Shown one piece after another: positions 9,405 to 18,267 of a stretch of 64,000 bases of DNA. The notes beneath the pieces were generated by a model. It was not told the origin of the DNA. It saw nothing but the letters and a program-made list of their open reading frames with translations, and did not search any database. The first letter of the stretch is position 1. Each line of letters begins with the position of its first letter. The DNA is from Streptomyces canus (GTDB taxonomy: Bacteria; Actinomycetota; Actinomycetes; Streptomycetales; Streptomycetaceae): NCBI RefSeq assembly GCF_001514145.1, contig NZ_KQ948658.1, positions 737,274 through 801,273 of the forward strand. Reading direction: 5' to 3'. The translations under genes and the position numbers were made by a program.

Positions 9405-9408
<4 letters not shown>
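8164..9408 (-). CDS. Sugar ABC transporter permease (XylH/MmsB type)
   Basis: The 414-residue protein is a BPD_transp_2 (RbsC/XylH) family permease with about ten hydrophobic segments, the first near residue 40. The conserved signature [20 protein letters not shown], a periplasm-side [21 protein letters not shown], and the C-terminal [32 protein letters not shown] are all visible. An extra 80-residue central stretch ([22 protein letters not shown]) is typical of the XylH subgroup. The start overlaps the ATPase stop by 4 bases (ATGA), so the genes are coupled. It forms the channel for the sugar delivered by the binding protein at 10997-12103. Xylose, arabinose or galactose are all possible. 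Confidence 0.9.
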
Positions 9409-10955
<1,547 letters not shown>

Positions 10956-10996
10956 GGTCGTGCCTTTCAATCAGAGGAATGTGCCGACAGAGCTGA

Positions 10997-12103
10997 CTAG
11001 TTGAGCTCGCTGGCCTTGTAGTAGCCGGTGTCGACCAGTTCCTTCGTGTAGTTGCTCTTGTCGACGCTGACCGGCTGCAGCAGGTAGGCGGGGACGACCT
11101 TGGAGCCGTTGTCGTACGTCTTGGTGTCGTTGACCTCGGGCTTCTTGCCGTTGAGGACGTCGTCCACCATGGTCGAGGCGACCTCGGCGAGCTTGCGGGT
11201 GTCCTTGTAGACGGTCTGCGTCTGCTGACCCGCGATGATCGACTTCACCGAGGCGAGCTCGGCGTCCTGACCGGTGATGACCGGGAGCGGCTTGCTGGCG
11301 GAGCCGTAGCCGTCCGACTTCAGCGCGGCGAGGATGCCGATGGAGATGCCGTCGTACGGCGACAGGACCGCGTCGACCTTGCCGCTGCCGTACGTCGAGG
11401 TGAGGATGTCCTCCATGCGCTTCTGGGCGGTGGCGCCGTCCCAGCGCAGCGTGGTGACCTGGTTGATCTTGGTCTGGCCGGACTTGACGACGAGCTTCTT
11501 GCTGTCGATGTACGGCTGCAGCACGCTCATCGCGCCGCCGAAGAAGTACTTGGTGTTGTTGTCGTCGTTGGAGCCGGCGAACAGCTCGATGTTGAAGGGG
11601 CCCTTGCCGCTCTTCAGGCCGAGCTTGTCGACGATGTAGCTGGCCTGGAGCTCACCGACCTTGGTGTTGTCGAACGACGCGTAGTAGTCGACGTTCGGCG
11701 TGCCGAGGATCAGGCGGTCGTAGGCGATGACCGGGATCTTGGCGTCCTTGGCCTGCTGGAGCACGTTGTTCAGCGACTTGTTGTCGATGGCCGCGACGAT
11801 CAGGCCCTTGACGCCCTGGGTGATCAGGTTCTCGATCTGGGAGACCTGCTGGTCGGGGTCGTCCTCGCCGTAGACCAGCTTGGTCTTGTAGCCCTTGGAC
11901 TGGAGGTTCTTGACGACGTTGTTGCCGTCGGCGATCCAGCGCTCGGAGGACTTGGTCGGCATCGCGATGCCGATCGTGCCTCCCTTGGCGCTGCCGGTCG
12001 ACTCCTCGCTGCCGCCCTTGCTGTCCTGGCCGCAGGCGGAGAGGGTCAGGGCGAGGGAGGCGGCGCCGGCTATGGCGGTGAGTGCGGCTCGACGAGTACG
12101 CAT
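10997..12103 (-). CDS. Sugar-binding lipoprotein of ABC importer (ChvE/XylF type)
   Basis: The 368-residue precursor has an RTRR n-region, a hydrophobic stretch and a lipobox LSAC near residue 23, so it is membrane-anchored outside the cell. The body is a periplasmic-binding type 1 fold: [56 protein letters not shown], and [19 protein letters not shown]. This pattern matches ChvE-like proteins, which bind galactose, arabinose, xylose or glucose. Three ATGs lie close together; I choose the one at 12103 because AAGGA is nine bases upstream. A 147-base gap separates it from the upstream TIM-barrel-like gene, so it may have its own promoter. Confidence 0.9.
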   Translation of the reverse strand: MRTRRAALTAIAGAASLALTLSACGQDSKGGSEESTGSAKGGTIGIAMPTKSSERWIADGNNVVKNLQSKGYKTKLVYGEDDPDQQVSQIENLITQGVKGLIVAAIDNKSLNNVLQQAKDAKIPVIAYDRLILGTPNVDYYASFDNTKVGELQASYIVDKLGLKSGKGPFNIELFAGSNDDNNTKYFFGGAMSVLQPYIDSKKLVVKSGQTKINQVTTLRWDGATAQKRMEDILTSTYGSGKVDAVLSPYDGISIGILAALKSDGYGSASKPLPVITGQDAELASVKSIIAGQQTQTVYKDTRKLAEVASTMVDDVLNGKKPEVNDTKTYDNGSKVVPAYLLQPVSVDKSNYTKELVDTGYYKASELN

Positions 12104-12250
12104 GATCATCATCCTTGATATCGGGAGGCCGGGTGCGGTCCGGCGGGAAGGGTGCCTGGGGGCGGTGCGGGGGAGCGACCGGGAGAGGCGGGGTCGTGTC
12201 GGAGTCTGTGCGACTGCGTCGGGTTTTGTGAAGGGGAGTTGTCCGGAACG

Positions 12251-13219
12251 TTATGCAGGCGTTTCGAACCGCTTCAGGGTGCCCGGCAGCCGGGAGCCGA
12301 GTGGCGCCATGTCGCCGTCCGCCCCGTGCCGCGCGAGCAGGTCCAGGGCGAGCCGTCCGCGCCGCACTCTCTCCTTGGCGGTGGACAGTGTGAGATCGCG
12401 CATGTGGTGCCCGTACGGGTAGATCCCCGGGGCCTTGGACAGGCCGAACTTCAGATAGAGCGGGGCGCCGCGCCGGATCAGCTCGGCGACCTCGTACATC
12501 CGCACATAGCCGCCGAGATCGTCGGGGGCCTCGATGTACATGTCCATCGGGGCGGCCGACACCCGCCGGATCTCGGTGAGGTGATCGAGCGTCAGATCGC
12601 TGGGCACGTTGATCGAGTCGCCGCCGAGGTTCTCGTAGACGGCGTACGCGGCCGGGTTCACCGGCCCGATCAGCGCCGACACCTTCAGTGTCGTGTCGGC
12701 CGGGATGATCCCGGCGGCCCGCGCCCGGTGCAGCGTCCACAGCACACCCTCGTCGGCGACGAGCAGGCACTTCACACCGAGCTCGGTGGCGCGGACGGCG
12801 TCCTCGACGCACCCGGCGACCGCGTCGTGGCCCCGGGCGCGCAACCCGGCCCCCCGGGAGTCGGTGCGGGTGGAGCCGCCGATGTCCCAGGTGCCGCGGG
12901 GGCCGGTGAACAGGCAGAGCTCGATGTCGCGCTCGGAGGTCGCCTCCACCATCTCGGTGATCTCGGCGTCGGTGAGCATCCATACCCCCGAGCCCTGGCT
13001 GATCCGGTGGATCGGCACATCGAGCCGCGAGGCCTCCTTGAGGACCACGCCGAGGGCCTCGGGGCCCTCCACGGAGGGCACTTCGGTGCGCCAGCGTCCA
13101 CCACCGGGGAAGGTGTGCGGGGACGCGTCGGAGGGGTCGAGGGCGGGCGCGTTCAGGCCCAGCGCGGCGAGTGCCCGCTCGCCGGGTCGTCGGGCCGCGC
13201 TGGCGGTGGTCTCGGTCAC
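12251..13219 (-). CDS. Uncharacterised TIM-barrel-like protein of the sugar-acid cluster
   Basis: I do not recognise a characterised function for this 322-residue protein. It has no signal or membrane segment. Alternating strand/helix motifs (LDVPIHRISQGSG, DIELCLFTGPRG, GVKCLLVADEGVLW, LKVSALIGPVNPAAY, GGDSINVPSDLTLDHL, APMDMYIEAPDDLGGY, APLYLKFGL) suggest an eight-strand barrel with several acidic residues at strand ends. Related proteins have, as I recall, been labelled U32-peptidase-like without evidence. The GTG at 13219 has AAGGA six bases upstream. The gene lies between a sugar dehydrogenase and a sugar importer, so a role as isomerase, lyase or aldolase on a sugar acid is a reasonable inference, not shown. 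Confidence 0.6.
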   Translation of the reverse strand: MTETTASAARRPGERALAALGLNAPALDPSDASPHTFPGGGRWRTEVPSVEGPEALGVVLKEASRLDVPIHRISQGSGVWMLTDAEITEMVEATSERDIELCLFTGPRGTWDIGGSTRTDSRGAGLRARGHDAVAGCVEDAVRATELGVKCLLVADEGVLWTLHRARAAGIIPADTTLKVSALIGPVNPAAYAVYENLGGDSINVPSDLTLDHLTEIRRVSAAPMDMYIEAPDDLGGYVRMYEVAELIRRGAPLYLKFGLSKAPGIYPYGHHMRDLTLSTAKERVRRGRLALDLLARHGADGDMAPLGSRLPGTLKRFETPA

Positions 13220-13233
13220 AAGCTGTCCTTCAT

Positions 13234-13249
13234 GTTCGGTATTTCGGAC
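13234..13249 (-). promoter_or_regulatory. Operator-like motif A upstream of the TIM-barrel-like gene
   Basis: On the minus strand this reads GTCCGAAATACCGAAC, an imperfect inverted repeat. Its core CGAAATACCG recurs at 17042-17057, and a closely related CGAAATTTCG is at 15536-15545. It ends about 15 bases before the start codon, a position where a bound protein would block transcription. Confidence 0.45.
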
Positions 13250-13284
13250 GACATTCGCGGCTCTGGGTACGCAAGGCTCTGGGT

Positions 13285-13327
13285 GTACGCCGGTACGAAG
13301 TCGTCAGGTAACCCCGTACCGGCGTAC
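13285..13327 (-). terminator. Inverted repeat after the zinc dehydrogenase gene
   Basis: GTACGCCGGTAC (13285-13296) and GTACCGGCGTAC (13316-13327) are perfect 12-base complements around a 19-base loop. The repeat begins 15 bases beyond the dehydrogenase stop. It lacks a T-tract, so it may be a factor-independent terminator of the usual Streptomyces type or a protein-binding site. Confidence 0.5.
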
Positions 13328-13341
13328 GGCTCAGCGGTGTG

Positions 13342-14346
13342 TCATGGCCGTAGGAGGACCTTCCCGACCTTCGGGTCGCCGGACCCCACCAGCTCGATGG
13401 CCTGGGGGAACTCGTCCAGCGGCAACTCGTGTGTGACGAGCGGCAGCGGATCGAGGAGCCCGGCCCCGAAGACCCGCACCGTGTGTGCCCAGGCGTCCGG
13501 CGGCGCCCCGAACACGGTGTGCACCTCCAACTGCCGTACGACGAGATCGGTGGGGTCGAGTCCGTCGGCGCCCGCGGCCGGGATACCGGTGAGGACGAGC
13601 CGGCCACCGCGTCTGAGCAGCGAGGCGGCGGTGTTGGCGGCGGACGCCGATCCGGCGGTCTCGATGACGACGTCGAAGTCGTCCGGCAGCTCCTGGTCCC
13701 GGGTGCGGAAGTCGGTGGCGCCGAAGGTCCTCGAGAGCTCCGCACGGTCCGGGCGGGTGCCCACCACCAGCAGCTCCGACGGAGAACCCGCCTTCAGCAG
13801 CTGGACGGCGAACATCCCGAGCGTCCCCGTACCCACGACGGCGACCCGCTCGCCGGGCCGCGCGTTCGCCTTGAGAGCGGCGGCGGCGATGCAGGCGGCG
13901 GGCTCCAGGAGAGCGGCCGCCGTCAGGTCGGCGTCGTCCGGGAGGGCGTGCAGCAGCCGGGCCGGCAGGGTGAGCGTGGCGGCCATGGCGCCGGGCTGGG
14001 TGAAGCCAGTCTCCTCGTAGCCGGCCGTGCACAGCGTGGTCTCGCCCGCGTGGCAGCGGTCGCAGACCTGGCAGTTCCGGAAGCCCTCGCCCACCACCTT
14101 GCGGCCGAGGAGCGACACCGGAACCCCGGAGCCCACCGCCTCGACCGTGCCGGACCACTCGTGGCCGGGCGTGAGTGGGTAGCGGACGTACCCCTCGGGC
14201 CGGTTGCCCTGGTACACCTCGCGGTCGCTGCCGCAGATGCCGACGGCGTGGACGCGGACCAGCGCCTCGCCTGCGGCGGGCTCACGAGGGGTGTGCTCGA
14301 CGAGTTGGTGCTCGCCGGGCGCCTCGATGACGACCGCGGTCCTCAC
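13342..14346 (-). CDS. Zinc-dependent medium-chain alcohol/sugar dehydrogenase
   Basis: The 334-residue protein is a threonine/sorbitol-dehydrogenase-type MDR enzyme. The catalytic zinc site is visible as GICGSDREVY and GHEWSGTVEAVG; the structural zinc lobe has the spaced cysteines CQVCDRCHAGETTLC; the nucleotide fold has VVGTGTLGMFAVQLL. It should oxidise an alcohol or sugar with NAD(P). The start is the GTG at 14346, whose GTGA overlaps the stop of the dehydratase gene, so the two are translationally coupled. In this context it probably oxidises a pentose, hexose or deoxysugar, or acts after the dehydratase; the substrate is not readable from sequence. A hairpin follows the stop. Confidence 0.88.
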   Translation of the reverse strand: MRTAVVIEAPGEHQLVEHTPREPAAGEALVRVHAVGICGSDREVYQGNRPEGYVRYPLTPGHEWSGTVEAVGSGVPVSLLGRKVVGEGFRNCQVCDRCHAGETTLCTAGYEETGFTQPGAMAATLTLPARLLHALPDDADLTAAALLEPAACIAAAALKANARPGERVAVVGTGTLGMFAVQLLKAGSPSELLVVGTRPDRAELSRTFGATDFRTRDQELPDDFDVVIETAGSASAANTAASLLRRGGRLVLTGIPAAGADGLDPTDLVVRQLEVHTVFGAPPDAWAHTVRVFGAGLLDPLPLVTHELPLDEFPQAIELVGSGDPKVGKVLLRP

Positions 14347-15503
14347 TTCTCGGTGCTCTTCGGCTTGCGCTGCTCCCAGCCGTCGGCCCACAGGTCGAAC
14401 CGGGCCTGCTGCTGCGGGAACTCGGCGGCGGCGTCGACGTCCAGCTCGACACCGAGTCCGGGGGCGTCGGAGAGGTGGAAGTAGCCGTCCACGACCTGCG
14501 GGGCGCCCTTGACGACCTTCTTGATCTCCGCGTCGGCGAAGTCGTTGAAGTGCTCCAGGATCTTGAAGTTCGGAGCGGTGAAACCGACCTGCAGCGAGGC
14601 GGCGGTCAGGACCGGGCCACCCACGTTGTGCGGGGCGACCAGCACGTAGTGGGTCTCGGCGGTCGCGGCCAGCTTCCGGGTCTCCCAGATGCCGCCGATG
14701 TGGCCGACATCGGGCTGGATGATGTCCACGGCCTGGCTCTCGAAGAGCTCGCGGAACTCGATGCGGTCGTGGATCCGCTCACCCGTGGCGACCGGCATGT
14801 CCACCTTGGCGGCGACCTTCTCCAGCGCCTTCAGGTTCTCCGGCGGCACCGGCTCCTCGAGCCAGGCGGGCTTGAAGGGCGCGAGGTCCTTGGCCAGGCG
14901 GACGGCCGTGGCGGGGGAGAAACGGCCGTGCATCTCCAGCATCAGCTCGGCGTCCGGCCCGATGGCGTCACGGACGGCCTCGATGAGCGAGACGGCGTAC
15001 AGGCTCTGCTCGTGGTCGAGCTCGAAGTGCCCGGTGCCGAAGGGGTCGATCTTGAGCGCCTTGTAGCCGCGCTCCATGACCCCCTGGGCCGCCTTGTGGT
15101 AGGCCTCCGGGGTCCGCTCGGTGGTGTACCAGCCGTTGGCGTACGCCTTGACCTTGTCGGTGACCTTGCCGCCGAGCAGTTGCCAGACGGGCACCCCCAG
15201 GGCCTTGCCCTTGATGTCCCAGCAGGCCATCTCGATCACGGCGATACCGGACATCACGATCTCGCCGGCCCGGCCGTAGTCGCCGTACTTCATGCGCTTG
15301 ACGAGGTCCTCGACAGCGAAGGGATCCGACCCGAGAATGTGGTTGGTCTTCGCCTCATGCAGATAGCCGAGCAGGGCGTCGGTGTGGCCCAGCATGCGGG
15401 TCTCGCCGACTCCGGTGAGTCCCTCGTCGGTGTGCACCTGGACGTAGGTCAGGTTCCGCCATGGCGTCCCGACCACGTGCGTGCTGATTCCCGTGATGCG
15501 CAC
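14343..15503 (-). CDS. Enolase-superfamily sugar-acid dehydratase (galactonate-dehydratase-like)
   Basis: The 386-residue enzyme belongs to the mandelate racemase subgroup. An N-terminal capping domain (residues 1-120) is followed by a barrel with KALKIDPFG, LMLEMHGRF (metal Glu and catalytic His as in DgoD, where the sequence has Asp-x-His), WLEEPVPPEN (metal Glu), TGERIHDRIEF (third metal Glu), DVGHIGG and VAPHN (second catalytic His). That residue set predicts Mg-dependent dehydration of an aldonic acid to a 2-keto-3-deoxy acid. It is the first gene of the minus-strand arm and is coupled to the zinc dehydrogenase. Galactonate, gluconate, arabinonate or fuconate are possible substrates. No KDG-type kinase or aldolase is recognised nearby. 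Confidence 0.85.
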   Translation of the reverse strand: MRITGISTHVVGTPWRNLTYVQVHTDEGLTGVGETRMLGHTDALLGYLHEAKTNHILGSDPFAVEDLVKRMKYGDYGRAGEIVMSGIAVIEMACWDIKGKALGVPVWQLLGGKVTDKVKAYANGWYTTERTPEAYHKAAQGVMERGYKALKIDPFGTGHFELDHEQSLYAVSLIEAVRDAIGPDAELMLEMHGRFSPATAVRLAKDLAPFKPAWLEEPVPPENLKALEKVAAKVDMPVATGERIHDRIEFRELFESQAVDIIQPDVGHIGGIWETRKLAATAETHYVLVAPHNVGGPVLTAASLQVGFTAPNFKILEHFNDFADAEIKKVVKGAPQVVDGYFHLSDAPGLGVELDVDAAAEFPQQQARFDLWADGWEQRKPKSTEK

Positions 15504-15532
15504 GTCAGCTACTCCCTAGGCTCTCTGTGCTT

Positions 15533-15567
15533 GTTCGAAATTTCGGCTCACGTTCGAAATGCTGGCC
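15533..15567 (+). promoter_or_regulatory. Operator-like motifs B and B2 upstream of the dehydratase operon
   Basis: GTTCGAAATTTCGGCT (15533-15548) contains a perfect 10-base palindrome CGAAATTTCG, and GTTCGAAATGCTGGCC (15552-15567) repeats its left half 19 bases later. They lie 30-65 bases upstream of the dehydratase start, so in or near its promoter. Related sequences lie upstream of the TIM-barrel-like gene and the plus-strand sugar-binding protein gene. Confidence 0.5.
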
Positions 15568-15762
15568 CGACCGTAAGGATGCGGCGGTCGGAGTGTCAAT
15601 GGGTCGGGTGGTCGAACGAGTAACGGTTTCCATGTGGCGCCCACATGGCCGCACATCGGCGGTGCGCAGCCGCGCGAAACCGCCCTCCTCCCGAACTCTC
15701 GCAGCTAGGCGCGTTACTCAACCGTAACGACACTTGCCGCTGCAGCCCTCTTGACCGCCGCG

Positions 15763-15782
15763 AATTGTTAGCGCTCACAATG
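15763..15782 (+). promoter_or_regulatory. lac-like operator for the LacI-family regulator
   Basis: AATTGTTAGCGCTCACAATG matches the ideal symmetric lac operator in 18 of 20 positions and is itself a near palindrome centred on GCGC. A TTGACC element lies 6 bases before it, so a bound repressor would cover the promoter. The adjacent lacI gene encodes the likely ligand-responsive protein. Confidence 0.7.
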
Positions 15783-15835
15783 ACCTCCGCATTCATCGAT
15801 CGATGCCCACTGGCATCCAGGGAGGTACGAGCGTC

Positions 15836-15901
15836 GTGTCGGCAGTGCTCCCAGCCGCCTTACCGGTCGAGGTCACGGGGCTGTCCGGTACCCCTGCGTG
15901 A
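15836..15901 (+). CDS. Possible leader peptide upstream of lacI
   Basis: A GTG at 15836, ten bases after GGGAGG, opens a 21-residue frame reading MSAVLPAALPVEVTGLSGTPA, stopping with TGA at 15899-15901. Its ninth codon is TTA, rare in Streptomyces. The frame lies inside the probable lacI leader. Short frames arise by chance in such DNA, so this is only a candidate. Confidence 0.2.
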   Translation: MSAVLPAALPVEVTGLSGTPA

Positions 15902-15971
15902 CCCGGACGGCGCGGTGTCGTCCACCCACCCACAGGACTTGTCGGCAAGCGATCGCCAAGGAGGTGCGACC

Positions 15972-16991
15972 GTGAACCACTTACAGCTCCGGCCGCCCAC
16001 CATGGCCGATGTGGCACGCCTGGCCGGGGTGTCCCACCAGACCGTCTCCCGCGTACTGGGGGATCACCCCAATGTGCGGGACGAGACGCGTGCCAGGGTG
16101 CTGCGTGCGATCGAGGAGATGGGCTATCGCCGCAACTCCTCGGCGCGGGCCCTGGCGACCCGGCGCACCCGGACCCTGGGTGTGGTCGCCTCCAGCACCA
16201 CCCTCTACGGACCGGCCAGCACACTGTTCGCGCTCGAGGAGGCGGCGCGCGCCAAGGGGTACACCGTCTCGACGGTCAGTCTGCGCAGGCTCGCGGTGGA
16301 GACCCTCTCCGGGGCCCTGGACCACCTCAGCGAGGGCGGGGTGGAGGGGGTGATCGCCCTCGCTCCGCAGCGGTCGGCGGTCGAGGCTCTCGCCGAACTC
16401 CGTCATCCCTTCCCGGTGGTGGCCGTGGGGACCGGCTCCGGCGCGGAGATCCCCAGCGTCAACGTGGACCAGTGGCTGGGCGGGCGGCTGGCCACCCGTC
16501 ATCTGCTGGCCGCCGGCCACCGCACGGTCTGGCATCTCGCCGGGCCCGAGGACTGGCAGGAGGCGGCCGACCGGGCCGCCGGCTGGCGAGCGACCCTCGA
16601 AGCGGCGGGCGTCGAGCCGCCGATGCCGCTGCGGGGGGACTGGAGTCCGCTCTCGGGCTACCGTGCGGGCCAGGAGCTGGCCGGCTGGGTGGGCCGCGGA
16701 CTGACCGCCGTCTTCGTCGCCAACGACCAGATGGCACTGGGGGTGTTGCGGGCGCTGCGTGAGGCGGGCGTACGCACTCCCCAGGACGTCGCGGTGGTCG
16801 GCTTCGACGACATCCCGGAATCGGAGTTCTTCGCTCCACCGCTCACCACCGTCCGGCAGGACTTCGCGACGGTGGGCAAGCGGAGCATCTCCCTGCTGCT
16901 GGATCTCATCGAGGGTCGGGAGCCCTCCGGGACGCCCGGAGTCGCCATCGAACCCCAACTCGTCGTCCGGGCCAGCACAGCACCCGACTGA
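15972..16991 (+). CDS. LacI-family transcriptional regulator
   Basis: The 339-residue protein has a LacI helix-turn-helix at residues 11-30 (MADVARLAGVSHQTVSRVL), the hinge region RRNSSARALATRR, and a sugar-binding core with LGVVASSTTLYGP, GVEGVIALAPQR, ADRAAGWRATLEAAGVE, GLTAVFVANDQMALGVL and VAVVGFDDIPESEFFAPPLTTVRQDF. The GTG start has AAGGAGG seven bases upstream. Codon 4 is TTA (15981-15983), which only the BldA tRNA reads in Streptomyces, so translation may be delayed to differentiation. The gene is 123 bases ahead of the YtfQ-like importer and probably controls it, responding to an arabinose- or galactose-like sugar. The lac-like operator upstream suggests autoregulation. Confidence 0.92.
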   Translation: MNHLQLRPPTMADVARLAGVSHQTVSRVLGDHPNVRDETRARVLRAIEEMGYRRNSSARALATRRTRTLGVVASSTTLYGPASTLFALEEAARAKGYTVSTVSLRRLAVETLSGALDHLSEGGVEGVIALAPQRSAVEALAELRHPFPVVAVGTGSGAEIPSVNVDQWLGGRLATRHLLAAGHRTVWHLAGPEDWQEAADRAAGWRATLEAAGVEPPMPLRGDWSPLSGYRAGQELAGWVGRGLTAVFVANDQMALGVLRALREAGVRTPQDVAVVGFDDIPESEFFAPPLTTVRQDFATVGKRSISLLLDLIEGREPSGTPGVAIEPQLVVRASTAPD

Positions 16992-17041
16992 CGCGGCGCC
17001 GAGCAGCAGCAACCAATCAGCAACATTCGCACACCAGTGTG

Positions 17042-17057
17042 ACCGGTATTTCGAATA
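17042..17057 (-). promoter_or_regulatory. Operator-like motif C upstream of the YtfQ-like gene
   Basis: The minus strand reads TATTCGAAATACCGGT, sharing TCGAAAT and the following CCGG-type bases with motifs A and B. It is 57 bases before the binding-protein start. Just upstream a CACAC-CA-GTGTG inverted repeat occupies 17030-17041. Confidence 0.45.
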
Positions 17058-17114
17058 ATGATCGACAGGCTGGACGCGGTGCGATCGGTACTGGCTCTTC
17101 AAAGGAGAAGAAAC

Positions 17115-18116
17115 ATGCTCAACAGAAGGAACTTCCTCACTGCGGCGATCGGCGTGGCGGCGGCGGGCACCCTGGCGGCCTGTGCCAAGGAGGACGGGGG
17201 CTCCAGCACCTCCTCCGGCGGCAGCAAGACGATCACCCTCGGCTTCTCCCAGGTCGGCTCCGAGAGCGGCTGGCGCAGCGCCAACACCGACTCGGTGAAG
17301 TCCGCGGCCAAGGAGGCGGGTTACAACCTGAAGTTCTCCGACGCCCAGCAGAAGCAGGAGAACCAGATCTCCGCCATCCGCAGCTACATCGCGCAGAAGG
17401 TGGACGTCATCGCCTTCTCCCCGGTCGTCGTCACCGGCTGGGACGCGGTGCTCAAGGAGGCCAAGGCCGCGAAGATCCCGGTGGTCCTCACCGACCGCTC
17501 CGTCGAGACCTCCGACCAGTCCCTGTACGTCACCCTGGTCGGCTCCGACTTCACCGACGAGGGCCGCCGCGCCGCCAGGATCCTGGAGAAGGTCCTGACG
17601 AAGGCCGGCCACAAGGGCGCCGTGAAGATCGCCCAGCTGGAGGGCACCACCGGTGCCGCCCCCGCCATCGAGCGCGCCAAGGGCTTCAAGGAAGTCATGG
17701 ACGCGGACCACGCGGACGACTGGAAGATCGTCGTCAGCCAGACCGGTGATTTCACCCGCGCCGGCGGCAAGCAGGTCATGGCGGCCTTCCTGCAGTCCAA
17801 CCCGGACGTCAACGTGCTCTTCGCGCACAACGACGACATGGCCATCGGCGCCATCCAGTCCATCGAGGCGGCGGGCAAGAAGCCCGGCAAGGACATCCTG
17901 ATCGTCTCGATCGACGGCGTGAAGGACGGCTTCGTGGCCATGTCCGAGGGCAAGATCAACGCCATCGTCGAGTGCAACCCGCTGCTCGGCCCCCAGCTGA
18001 TGGACGTCGTGAAGAAGGTCAAGAACGGCGAGTCGGTCGAGCGCTGGATCAAGACCAAGGAGGGCGACTACATGCAGGACCAGGCCAAGGCCGCGCTCCC
18101 CAGCCGCAAGTACTGA
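17115..18116 (+). CDS. Sugar-binding Tat lipoprotein (YtfQ type)
   Basis: The ATG has AAAGGAG seven bases upstream. Residues 1-23 form a Tat-type lipoprotein signal (NRRNFLTAA, then a lipobox LAAC). The 333-residue precursor has a type 1 periplasmic-binding fold: ITLGFSQVGSESGWRSANT, NQISAIRSYIAQKVDVIAF, PVVLTDRSVE, EGTTGAAPAIERAKGF, VNVLFAHNDDMAIGAIQSI and ILIVSIDGVKDGF. These match galactofuranose-binding YtfQ of E. coli more than ribose or xylose binders. It captures sugar outside the membrane for the ATPase and two permeases that follow. Galactofuranose or arabinofuranose are both plausible, the latter given the arabinan hydrolases nearby. Confidence 0.9.
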   Translation: MLNRRNFLTAAIGVAAAGTLAACAKEDGGSSTSSGGSKTITLGFSQVGSESGWRSANTDSVKSAAKEAGYNLKFSDAQQKQENQISAIRSYIAQKVDVIAFSPVVVTGWDAVLKEAKAAKIPVVLTDRSVETSDQSLYVTLVGSDFTDEGRRAARILEKVLTKAGHKGAVKIAQLEGTTGAAPAIERAKGFKEVMDADHADDWKIVVSQTGDFTRAGGKQVMAAFLQSNPDVNVLFAHNDDMAIGAIQSIEAAGKKPGKDILIVSIDGVKDGFVAMSEGKINAIVECNPLLGPQLMDVVKKVKNGESVERWIKTKEGDYMQDQAKAALPSRKY

Positions 18117-18176
18117 GCGACCGCACGTACTGACCGACCGCGGCACCGCGGTACCGACCGACCGCACTCACCGGCA

Positions 18177-18222
18177 GGGAGCCTCCGGCAGGCCGAGCAC
18201 ACCTCGGCTCAAGGAGGCTCCC
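18177..18222 (+). promoter_or_regulatory. Two-tier hairpin between binding-protein and ATPase genes
   Basis: GGGAGCCTCC (18177-18186) pairs with GGAGGCTCCC (18213-18222), and inside it GCCGAG (18192-18197) pairs with CTCGGC (18203-18208). Such an element after the first gene of an ABC operon usually stabilises the upstream message or partly ends transcription, giving more binding protein than ATPase. It could also act as a full terminator. Confidence 0.6.
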
Positions 18223-18267
18223 CGCGGGCCGTGAACGAGATTCGACGAGTCCATGAGGAGCGCTGCC

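Larger units (their letters stand above)
15504..15971. other. Divergent control region between the two sugar arms
   Basis: The 468 bases between the dehydratase and lacI starts hold no convincing full-length gene. From left to right they contain motifs B/B2 (15533-15567), a CCATGTGG-CGC-CCACATGG hairpin (15630-15648), CGTTAC-6-GTAACG (15712-15729), a TTGACC element (15751-15756), a lac-like operator (15763-15782), a GATGCC-CACT-GGCATC hairpin (15802-15817), and a possible 21-codon leader frame (15836-15901). The AAGGAGG ribosome site of lacI closes the region. Confidence 0.6.
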
